Source: Phocaeicola faecicola
Lineage (GTDB): Bacteria; Bacteroidota; Bacteroidia; Bacteroidales; Bacteroidaceae
DNA length: 64,000 nt
Reading direction: 5' to 3'
NCBI RefSeq assembly: GCF_013618865.1
Contig: NZ_JABSOE010000018.1
Span: 1-64,000 of the forward strand
In this document: piece after piece, positions 17,902 through 25,637 of the stretch
How the letters are laid out: every line of letters begins with the position of its first letter
Position numbering within the stretch: the first letter of the stretch is position 1
The notes under the pieces: model-generated
Seen by the model: the letters and a program-made list of their open reading frames with translations, nothing else
What the model was told of the DNA's origin: nothing
Databases searched by the model: none
Program-made: the position numbers and the translations under genes

Positions 17902-18168
17902 TGAAAGTTGACTTTTTAAGGGTTAATTCATGTGCATCAGGGCAAACAAAGAGAAAAGTATAACAGAATATATTTTTCTCCGGGCCGTCAACTGAATGAT
18001 TAACGGTTGGGTTTTATCAGTTCACGGCGCTGATTATAAAATCCGCACCGGAAATCCAATTGCTTGTCCTGAAGCGTGCTTCTTTTCATCTACGCAGGAT
18101 GACTTATGTCTGTAAAAAGATTACAGAATGTTTTTCCGGAATCTTTTGGCATTTGCTATTCCGAAGCC

Positions 18169-19443
18169 TTACTCACGGGATTTTTCCGGTTGCTGCAGCG
18201 TGTAGACTGTCCGGATCTGTGTATAGCCTCCCGAAGAAATCTGGCAGTCCCAGGGAAAAATGAAACTGAGGGTCCCTTTTTCCAGATTGTATGAGGCAGT
18301 GGGAGTCACAAAGTTTCCTTCTTCCCATCCGTCGCTGTCCAGGTTCGAATAGGTCAGGTGGAAGACCGGGTTCAACTGATAGGCTTCGGGGGCCTCTTTC
18401 AGCGGTTTTTCTACCGTCACCTCTCCTTCGCGGAAAGTATAGGTTGCCTGTTTTTCTGCCTCCTGAAGAAAGCGGTCCCACGCACTGAAGTGGTACTGGA
18501 AAGGCACCACCGTAGTCCAGGTAGGTTCAATCTCATGCTCCTCGTTTCCGGGGGAGGTCATGACCGGTTTCAGGAAGGTTACCTGCTGTTTCTGCGGAAG
18601 AAGGCGGATTTCATCCAGCACCGCCTCAAAGGTTTCCTTTTTCTCGTCGTATCCGATGGCTTTCAGGATGGCGGCAGGTTCCGGATTGTTCACCTCGTCT
18701 TTCCAGGTGGCATTGTCTACCGTACATCTCCGCATCATCTCCCACAGGAAGTCGGTCATGCCTAATGGGTTGGATACCATTTTCAGCACAGGAAGGTCGG
18801 CGGTGGCGTGTTCACTCAGGGTGATGACGGAGGTTCCTTCGTAGGTACGTGTATCCTCGTTGTCGTACAGTACCCCCAGGTCGCCCGAATTGAAAGTCAC
18901 TGTCGTGCGGCAGGAAAGTCGGCCCATGAAGCGGAACAGGTCCAGTCCCCACTTTTCCTTGTATCCCGCTATCAGTTTCAGCTGGGCTTCACTCAGTTCC
19001 GGAATCTCCTTTCCCGGTTTCACGATAATAGGCAGTTCGTTCCAGGGCTGCATGCGGGCATCGGTGAAGGAGCGCACGCGCAAGGTTACGGTGTGCGGTT
19101 GCTGAAGTACTCCCTTGCCGTTGGAGCAGACGGCTATTTCAGCCGTTTTCTCACCGGCTTTCAGGACAATCTCCGGTTGCTCCAGCCGGAGCACCTCTTC
19201 CTTGTTGTCGGCCAGTTCCAGGGTGATGACTGCATCTTCTTCCAGGGTATTTGCCAATAGCAGTGTCACCGTCACCGGGCGTTTCTCGTCCTCATTCAGT
19301 GAGGGGTTTCCCTTGACGGACAACTGGATATAGTTGTGGAAATGACTGCGGTAATCTTTCTCGTCACTGCACGAGCCGACCAGCATCAGGCACCACAGTC
19401 CTACCAGCAGTCGGGCCGCCGGCATCAGTATTCTTCTATTCAT
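18169..19443 (-). CDS. Surface lipoprotein of unknown function in the SusC/SusD unit (possibly DUF4929)
   Basis: A 424-residue lipoprotein. The signal peptide ends at LMLVGSC with the lipidated Cys near 25, followed directly by the acidic sequence SDEKD, the kind of export signal that sends Bacteroidales lipoproteins to the cell surface. The chain looks like an N-terminal beta-sandwich (about 35-140) followed by a domain with alternating strands. No catalytic motif is evident. It lies 22 bases downstream of the susD-like gene, the usual place for an accessory ligand-binding surface lipoprotein. I recall the DUF4929 name for similar proteins but am unsure. The ligand is probably haem-related, by context only. 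Confidence 0.72.
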   Translation of the reverse strand: MNRRILMPAARLLVGLWCLMLVGSCSDEKDYRSHFHNYIQLSVKGNPSLNEDEKRPVTVTLLLANTLEEDAVITLELADNKEEVLRLEQPEIVLKAGEKTAEIAVCSNGKGVLQQPHTVTLRVRSFTDARMQPWNELPIIVKPGKEIPELSEAQLKLIAGYKEKWGLDLFRFMGRLSCRTTVTFNSGDLGVLYDNEDTRTYEGTSVITLSEHATADLPVLKMVSNPLGMTDFLWEMMRRCTVDNATWKDEVNNPEPAAILKAIGYDEKKETFEAVLDEIRLLPQKQQVTFLKPVMTSPGNEEHEIEPTWTTVVPFQYHFSAWDRFLQEAEKQATYTFREGEVTVEKPLKEAPEAYQLNPVFHLTYSNLDSDGWEEGNFVTPTASYNLEKGTLSFIFPWDCQISSGGYTQIRTVYTLQQPEKSRE

Positions 19444-19465
19444 AATCGTTTCGGTTTAGAGACAG

Positions 19466-20845
19466 TTAATTAGTGACAGACCGGGGCCAGCCCTCGTTCT
19501 GGGTGACCTGCTCGTTGTAGCGGTACTCCGAACGGGGGATGGGGAAGGTCCAGCGGTAGTCGTCGGCAGCAATGGCGGCAACCGACTGTGTGCCCCATAC
19601 GTCCTTCCTTTCCAGGGGGACGGTGCGGGTACGCTTCAGGTCGAAATAGTTGCTTCCCTCTCCGAGAAACTCCTTGTATTTCTCTTTCAGGATGGCCTGG
19701 GTCAGTGAGGCACCCTTCAGCGAAGCTGCGAGCGTTTCGGCACCGCAGGCCTGGAGGTACGTATTGATCCGTGACCGGGCCGCTTCTTCTTTTCCCTCCG
19801 TCCGGCTGTAGGCCTCGGCTGCGATGAAGACGGCTCCGGAATAGCGCATGACATTGATGTACGTGTTTTTGAGCCCCTCCTTGTGGTTCCGGTTGTACTT
19901 GCCGAACAGCATGCGTTCGCTGCCGTCCAGGGAAAACGGATACAGGGTATAGGCTTTCCGGTTGTCTTTGCCGGAGAAGTCCAGTTCCGGATTGACGCCG
20001 AAATAATCGCCTTCTTTCTCCTTGTACTGAATGTCGGTATAATAGTTGCCCGAACTGTAGAAGGCGAAGATGCGCCCTTCAAACTGGCCTTCCTGCCAGA
20101 GCTTGGAATTGTTCCGGTACATCTCTTCGGTGGCCTGCTTCAGTACCTCTTCGGCAAAGGCCGCTGCCGCACCGTAATTTCCGGCATACAGTTCCACTTC
20201 GGCCTGCAGATACTTCACTGCCTGTTGCGACAGCCATCCGTTGGCCGATGGCCGGTTGGCAATTCCTGCTACCTCCTTCAGTTCGCTTCGGATGAATTCC
20301 GTGCACTGACGGATGGAGGAGCGGGGAGGGAACTCCAGTCCTGCCTGCGATTTCAGAACGATACCGTCCGCTTCCGGATTACTGCCGTAAGCCGGGGCAA
20401 ACAGTCGCAGCAACTGGAAGTAACACAGGGCCCGCAGGGTCTTTGCCTCCGCATATACGGCCTGTTTCTGACCTTCTTCTTCCGTACTCCCAGTCAGTAC
20501 CTTATCCAGCCGCTCCAGCAGTACGTCACAACTGGCGATGGTATTGTAGTATCCCAGCCAGAGGGTCTCGGCGGTCTGCGTGATTTTATCTTCCCGCCAC
20601 AGGTAAAGGTTTTTCAGGTCGATGTGATAACTGATAAGCGAGGCCGGACAGAAATCGTTGCCCAGTACCGACAACTCAAACTCATAGTGCGGATAAAGCA
20701 TGTAGGCAGAGGTCAGCAGCGAGCGGGCCGACTGGACGCTGGTAATCGCGTCGGGGTCGGAATACTGGTCGGCTGGCGGAATATTCAGGGTACAGCCACT
20801 CAGGCAACACAGCAGGGTGGCAGATAGTAGTATTTTTTTCATCAT
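19466..20845 (-). CDS. SusD/RagB-like outer-membrane lipoprotein
   Basis: A 459-residue surface lipoprotein that acts as the lid of the adjacent SusC-like transporter. The signal peptide ends at CCLSGC (Cys about 18). The N-terminal region contains the SusD-like TPR helices (DAITSVQSARSLLTSAYML and ASCDVLLERLD). The typical C-terminal motif KYKEFLGEGSNYFDLKRT (about 400-418) is followed by the family ending FPIPRSEYRYN. It lies 35 bases downstream of the susC-like gene. Linkage to HmuYRSTUV rather than to glycoside hydrolases argues against a polysaccharide substrate. A peptide- or haem-protein-binding role, like RagB of Porphyromonas, is my inference. Confidence 0.9.
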   Translation of the reverse strand: MMKKILLSATLLCCLSGCTLNIPPADQYSDPDAITSVQSARSLLTSAYMLYPHYEFELSVLGNDFCPASLISYHIDLKNLYLWREDKITQTAETLWLGYYNTIASCDVLLERLDKVLTGSTEEEGQKQAVYAEAKTLRALCYFQLLRLFAPAYGSNPEADGIVLKSQAGLEFPPRSSIRQCTEFIRSELKEVAGIANRPSANGWLSQQAVKYLQAEVELYAGNYGAAAAFAEEVLKQATEEMYRNNSKLWQEGQFEGRIFAFYSSGNYYTDIQYKEKEGDYFGVNPELDFSGKDNRKAYTLYPFSLDGSERMLFGKYNRNHKEGLKNTYINVMRYSGAVFIAAEAYSRTEGKEEAARSRINTYLQACGAETLAASLKGASLTQAILKEKYKEFLGEGSNYFDLKRTRTVPLERKDVWGTQSVAAIAADDYRWTFPIPRSEYRYNEQVTQNEGWPRSVTN

Positions 20846-20880
20846 AGGACGTTCCTGTTTTTAGCACTTGGTGCGGTGAC

Positions 20881-23800
20881 TTAAAAGGTAAGGTTGACAT
20901 TGACCGTATAAATGGGCTGCTGACTTCCGGCGAGGGTGCCGCTTTCGGGGTCCGACTCGCTGTAGGCTGTCCAGGTAAAGAGATTGGACCCCTGCAGGGC
21001 CAGACTGGCGTATTTCACAAACGGAAGGTTGCGGCGGAGGAAACGCGACGGCAGCCGGTACCGGAGAGAAACCATGGAAAGCTTCAGGTAGTCGCTTTTT
21101 CCTACCGTCAGCGAGTTGGAGTACAGGCTCAGGTTATCCTCTGCCGTGGCATTGGTATAAAACGGATTGGAATATGCTTTTTCCTCGTCTCCCGGCTTGA
21201 ACCACATTTTCTCCGTCTGCCCCGACACTGCGTTCCGGTGGGCATTGTCCTGATTGCGCACGTAAGAATAGTTGAACGGCTGGATGCCTCCCTTTACGTA
21301 ATACATGTCGGCATTCAGGTCGAACGACTTGTAACTGAGACTGAAGTTGATGCCTCCCGTACAGGGGGGAGTCAGGTGACCGAGGGCCACAATGTCTTCC
21401 GCCTCGAGTACCTCACTTGCCTGTTTTTCTCCTCCGTCGGCCGTCCGGAACACCGGATAGCCCGTGAGCGGATTGATTCCCAGCGAATGCGGTCCGTAGA
21501 GCATGTCGAAAGCCTTTCCCACCTCGTAATCGGGCAGGAGCGACTGCTCACTGATGTAAATCTTGTCGGCATAATAGAGGTCGAGCACCTTGTTGCTGTT
21601 GTATGAAAAATTGACTCCCAGACTCAGCAGCCAGTCGCCCTTGTCCAGGATACGTCCGTTGACCGCAATCTCATACCCCTTGTTCTGCAGCACTCCGATA
21701 TTCCGCTGCAGGGAAGTGTATCCCGTAGAAGAGGGGATAGGCACATCCAGCAATGCCTGCTCCGTACGCCGGTTGTACCAGTTGAGACTGATGTCCACCC
21801 GGTCGAAGAGACCGATATGCAGTCCCACATCCACCGACTTGGTCTGTTCCGGCTTCAGGTCCTTGTTGTACAGCGTAATGAAATCCAGCGGCCGCTGGTT
21901 CTCGTAACTTCCGTTCGAAAAAGCAAAGGTAGCGACCGTAGAAGACACCGATACACCGCTCAAATTGGCCGTATACCCATACGATGCCTTGAGGTTCAGG
22001 TAAGTCAGCACCTTCTGGTCTTCCAGAAACGCATACCGGGTAGGCGTCCATCCCGCACTCACCGCCCAGGCACTGTTCCAGCGCTTGTCGGCCGGCAGGA
22101 TGGAAGAAGCATCCGCCTTGTACGTCGCATACAGGTCGTACGTACCGTCGAACGTATATCCGAAGACCCCTCCGAACCCCAGTTGCGCACTCTTATCCTT
22201 CAGTCCGCTAACCGCCGGTTTCCGGTTGCCCGAAAGCGACTGGTTGATGGCCGACGACGAATTGATGGTTCCCACTCCGTACCCCGTAATTCCCACATTG
22301 TCCAACAGTGTCAGGTAATAATCCATGTTGGCCCCCACTGTCAGGTCGTGCTTTCCGGCAAATACCCGGTTGTAATTGACACGCACGTTGGCAGAGAGAT
22401 TGGTAGTCACGTTCTTGGATTTTTTGTAGATGCCCCGTTCGATTTCCGGTACTCCGATGGTCGTTTCCGAATACGAAGTGGAAGGAGTGAACTGCTGGAC
22501 TTCCCCCAGGAGAAAATCCAGTCCGGCTACCGCAGCGACATCCAGTCCCGCCAGCGGATTCAGCGTCAGTGTCGCACTTGCCCCTGCATCCTTCGCAGTA
22601 CTCTGTTCGCTGTACTGGTTCATCAGGTCGAAATAACTCCTTCCCGGATAAGAAACCAGTTCGGCACCGTTGGGCTGCTCATACGGATTCAGGTTGTAAA
22701 TCAGTGCCGAAGGGTCGGAGGAAGTACCGTTGGGCGTATCCGTACGGGCATAACCTCCCGTTACCCCCATCATCAGGTAACCTATCTTTCCGAGCCGCTG
22801 GTCGAGGTTCAGGCGCATGCTCATGCGCTGCTTGTCGTTGCCGGGCAACCGTCCTCCCTGGCGGGTATAATTGGCCGACAGGTAATAAGAAGTCTGTTCA
22901 CTGCCTCCACGCAGGCTGACATTATGTTTCTGGTACAGGTTGATGCGGAGCAGCTCCTTGAACCAGTCCGTCTGAATCCCCCTCAGCGAATCCAGCCGGG
23001 CTTCACCGTAGCGGATCATCTCCTGCAGGTCCGGTGCATCGGGATAATACTTCTGGTAATAATCGGCACTGTACCGGTAACCGGGCGTAGCCGGATTCTG
23101 CAACAGCCGTTCCAGTTCCAGCTTTTCGGCACTGTCCATCATCTTCACTCCGCGCCGTCCGCGGGTAGTCACCCCCATATCCATGCTGTAGGTTACCGTA
23201 GTATGTCCGTTGCTCCCCCGGTGGGTACTGATTTCCAGTACTCCGTTGGCTGCCTTGATGCCATACAGGGCACACGAAGCCGCATCCTTCAGTACTTTGA
23301 TATCCTTGATGTCGGCCGGGTTGAGGTTATAGAAGGTCTCCGGACTGATGACCTGTCCGTCCATTACGTACAGCGGTTCGTTGGTGGTGTTCCCCTTGCG
23401 CAGCGAAGTGTTGCCGCGGATACGGATGCGCGGGTCCGAACCCAGGTCGCCGGTATTGGTAATCATCAGTCCCGGAACACTTCCCTGCAGGGCTAGTCCC
23501 AGGTCGATCATCGGCTTGCTTTCGATTCGCTTCAGGTCGACCGTCTGCACCACTCCCGCTTTTGCCCGAAGGTCAATCTCGTTGATGTTGGTCTTGGCGG
23601 TCACCACCACTTCCTCCATCTGATTCATGTCTTCGGTCAGTTGCACGTCCAACTGCCGTTCACCGTTGTAAGTGACCAGTTTCGGCTTCATGCCGATAAA
23701 GGAAAACTTGAGTATCGTTCCCTTGTTCCATTTACCGATGAGCTCATAACGGCCTTCCGCATCGGCAATGGCACCGTACGAAGTATTGCCTGCCTGAACG

Positions 23801-23922
23801 GTTGCCCCGGGCAGCGGCTGATGGTCTTTGTCAAAAATCTTCCCTGTCAGACGACGAGTCTGCGCACCTGCCAGCAAACATCCCCACAGGAGAAGAAAGC
23901 ATATGAATTGTCTTGCATACAT
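20881..23922 (-). CDS. SusC/RagA-like TonB-dependent outer-membrane transporter
   Basis: A 1013-residue outer-membrane importer. It has a signal peptide (about 1-20), a carboxypeptidase-D-like regulatory domain (about 24-105, GKIFDKDHQPLPGATV), then a TonB box region (MEEVVVTA). The plug (about 120-240) carries the SusC signatures LQGSVPGLMI, IRIRGNTSL and LYVMDGQ. A 22-strand-type barrel ends in the C-terminal motif YTVNVNLTF. It pairs with the SusD-like lipoprotein downstream and starts 47 bases after the hmuV-like gene, so it is probably in the same transcript. There are no carbohydrate enzymes nearby. The substrate is likely a peptide, haem protein or haem complex. Confidence 0.93.
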   Translation of the reverse strand: MYARQFICFLLLWGCLLAGAQTRRLTGKIFDKDHQPLPGATVQAGNTSYGAIADAEGRYELIGKWNKGTILKFSFIGMKPKLVTYNGERQLDVQLTEDMNQMEEVVVTAKTNINEIDLRAKAGVVQTVDLKRIESKPMIDLGLALQGSVPGLMITNTGDLGSDPRIRIRGNTSLRKGNTTNEPLYVMDGQVISPETFYNLNPADIKDIKVLKDAASCALYGIKAANGVLEISTHRGSNGHTTVTYSMDMGVTTRGRRGVKMMDSAEKLELERLLQNPATPGYRYSADYYQKYYPDAPDLQEMIRYGEARLDSLRGIQTDWFKELLRINLYQKHNVSLRGGSEQTSYYLSANYTRQGGRLPGNDKQRMSMRLNLDQRLGKIGYLMMGVTGGYARTDTPNGTSSDPSALIYNLNPYEQPNGAELVSYPGRSYFDLMNQYSEQSTAKDAGASATLTLNPLAGLDVAAVAGLDFLLGEVQQFTPSTSYSETTIGVPEIERGIYKKSKNVTTNLSANVRVNYNRVFAGKHDLTVGANMDYYLTLLDNVGITGYGVGTINSSSAINQSLSGNRKPAVSGLKDKSAQLGFGGVFGYTFDGTYDLYATYKADASSILPADKRWNSAWAVSAGWTPTRYAFLEDQKVLTYLNLKASYGYTANLSGVSVSSTVATFAFSNGSYENQRPLDFITLYNKDLKPEQTKSVDVGLHIGLFDRVDISLNWYNRRTEQALLDVPIPSSTGYTSLQRNIGVLQNKGYEIAVNGRILDKGDWLLSLGVNFSYNSNKVLDLYYADKIYISEQSLLPDYEVGKAFDMLYGPHSLGINPLTGYPVFRTADGGEKQASEVLEAEDIVALGHLTPPCTGGINFSLSYKSFDLNADMYYVKGGIQPFNYSYVRNQDNAHRNAVSGQTEKMWFKPGDEEKAYSNPFYTNATAEDNLSLYSNSLTVGKSDYLKLSMVSLRYRLPSRFLRRNLPFVKYASLALQGSNLFTWTAYSESDPESGTLAGSQQPIYTVNVNLTF

Positions 23923-23969
23923 GATTTCATTTTTTTCGTTTAGTTTTTGAATGTGAAAGCCGGTTTTGT

Positions 23970-24299
23970 CTACTCCTCCGGTACGTAGATAATCTCTCCG
24001 TTGTCCAGTTCGTAAGCAATTCCCACCTTCTTTCCTTTCTTCCCGTTTTTCGACGACTGGTCCTGGCTGGGGGTATACTTGTTGATTTTTTCTCCCTCCT
24101 TGGTAATAATCTCCATATTCTCCTTTCCGGGGTTCTTGACCATCGTGAAATCCTCCTGACTGAACATTTCTGTCATGTTGTAGCGGCTTACCAGGGCCAC
24201 CATCAAGGCTACGGCAAATACCATGGCCACATCGAACAGGTTGCTGACCACGCTCATCGGGTCGTTGTCTTCTTCTCTCTTCAATAAATTCCGCTTCAT
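23970..24299 (-). CDS. hmuV: HmuV-like protein (DUF2149), ExbD-like topology
   Basis: A 109-residue protein with one N-terminal membrane segment (about 21-39) and a short soluble domain ending in YELDNGEIIYVPEE. It matches the DUF2149 proteins that close HmuYRSTUV operons. The segment NLFDVAMVFAVALMVALVSR carries an Asp (D23) at its start, placed like the essential proton-handling Asp of the ExbD/TolR membrane helix. The gene overlaps hmuU by four bases. I infer that HmuU and HmuV form an ExbB/ExbD-like proton-driven unit dedicated to this haem pathway. Confidence 0.8.
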   Translation of the reverse strand: MKRNLLKREEDNDPMSVVSNLFDVAMVFAVALMVALVSRYNMTEMFSQEDFTMVKNPGKENMEIITKEGEKINKYTPSQDQSSKNGKKGKKVGIAYELDNGEIIYVPEE

Positions 24300-24898
24300 G
24301 ATTCCTTCTTGTTTTCGTTCAACAGTTCAGCCAGAAACTCCAGATGGGTCATGTCCTGCAAATACCAGCGCTGCTTTACCTGCTGGGTGATGAACCCGAT
24401 GGCAGCCGCAAACAGTCCGACTACCGTAGTGGCAAAGGCTACCTGCATGTTGTAGGCCATGGACGAAATGTCTCCGGTCGACAGTCCGACGAGGGCCGGA
24501 CCCATCGGAATCAGCGTACCCATCAGTCCCAGCATCGGCCCCATCTTGCTGAGTGTCTTAGAGATAGCCAGGTCCTTATCGGCCATGATCTCGTAATCGG
24601 CCAGCAGGCGCTGCCGGTGTGCCTGACTCTTTCCGGTTTCCAGCATCCGGCGGATGTAGCCGATGACCAGGGTTCCCGCGCGTTCGGGCAGCCGTTCACC
24701 CAGTCCGGCAACCGTATCGGGAGTCAGCTGGTCGAACTCTTGCTTCAGCAAGGCTTCGGTTTTCCGTATGGCTACATACTGTCCGAAGAAACTGCCGATG
24801 AGCAGGAGCGAACGGATGAATAAGATAATCAGCAACACGATGACCGGAACCAGCAGTCCGGTAGAAATCCAATATAAAATGTCTGAGATGTAGTTCAT
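24296..24898 (-). CDS. hmuU: HmuU-like MotA/TolQ/ExbB-family motor protein
   Basis: A 200-residue inner-membrane protein with three membrane helices (about 10-35, 118-140 and 150-172). The family core is clear: a long cytoplasmic region between helices 1 and 2, then KMGPMLGLMGTLIPMGPAL and MQVAFATTVVGLFAAAIGF, with the conserved Gly-rich helix and the Thr residues that line the proton path in ExbB/TolQ. It overlaps hmuV by four bases and follows hmuT after a 39-base gap. No dedicated TonB is encoded beside it. Confidence 0.9.
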   Translation of the reverse strand: MNYISDILYWISTGLLVPVIVLLIILFIRSLLLIGSFFGQYVAIRKTEALLKQEFDQLTPDTVAGLGERLPERAGTLVIGYIRRMLETGKSQAHRQRLLADYEIMADKDLAISKTLSKMGPMLGLMGTLIPMGPALVGLSTGDISSMAYNMQVAFATTVVGLFAAAIGFITQQVKQRWYLQDMTHLEFLAELLNENKKES

Positions 24899-24937
24899 AA
24901 TGATTCAGTTTAATAGTTGTATAATGTAAAATAAATT

Positions 24938-25636
24938 TTAATAATCCCGTGAGTGAAGTCGCCGGAGCCGGTATCTTCTGATGCACATTCCCAGGATACC
25001 TCCTGCCACTACCAGTATCAGTAATCCGCCGAATGCCGTCCAGTCCACTTCTCCCACACCCTTTACGGCTGTCCGCCCGTTGACCGTAGCGACAATCCCC
25101 AGAATGGCAGTCAGGGAATTGGTCAGAAACAACAGTTCCAGCCGCAGTTCCTTTTCCGGCAACAGCCAGCGGAGAAAGAGGGTTCCTGCAGGAATCAGCA
25201 CCAATATTCCGGCAGCCATGCTCCAGGCCAGTGCGGAGAAGGAAACTCCCGGAAAACTGAAAATCATTGCTGTCAGTCCACTGAATAGCACAGGGAATAC
25301 CAGCAACCCCGGAAATCCGCGCAGGATACGGTATGTCCACAACGTACGCGGCTTTGCGGTGCCTCCGTTCATCATGTGGACCGCCAGCATACAGAAACTG
25401 AGCTGCAGACAGACCTCGATGCTCAGGATGACCGAAGTATCCAGCATCAGTGACGGGTTTGCCAGCCAGTCGGCAATCTGTGTCTTCGACTGCTCGATGG
25501 CATACGGCCACATCAAACCGGTAAACAAGGCGCAGGCGGCGGAGACTCCGCCGACGACCCAGCGCTTGCAGTAGGTCTGCTTCAACATGAAGTTGAAACA
25601 GACCAGTATCATCAGTACCAAGACAATTGTTTGCAT
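24938..25636 (-). CDS. hmuT: HmuT-like polytopic membrane protein
   Basis: A 232-residue hydrophobic protein with about six membrane segments (near 1-20, 28-48, 68-88, 105-128, 135-160 and 202-222) and an Arg-rich C terminus (RRYRLRRLHSRDY). No enzymatic motif is visible. It starts 1 base after the hmuS stop codon, the position of the hmuT gene in Porphyromonas and Bacteroides hmu operons. A role as partner of HmuS or of the HmuU/V unit is inferred from this conserved order. The name follows the operon convention and does not imply a known function. Confidence 0.78.
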   Translation of the reverse strand: MQTIVLVLMILVCFNFMLKQTYCKRWVVGGVSAACALFTGLMWPYAIEQSKTQIADWLANPSLMLDTSVILSIEVCLQLSFCMLAVHMMNGGTAKPRTLWTYRILRGFPGLLVFPVLFSGLTAMIFSFPGVSFSALAWSMAAGILVLIPAGTLFLRWLLPEKELRLELLFLTNSLTAILGIVATVNGRTAVKGVGEVDWTAFGGLLILVVAGGILGMCIRRYRLRRLHSRDY

Positions 25637-25637
25637 A

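Noticed and set aside
17902-18168. A separate promoter for the M16-ChaN gene pair in the 267-base gap
   Set aside because: Only a one-mismatch -7 box (minus TACTTTTC, plus 17953-17960) without a -33 partner was found, too weak to call.
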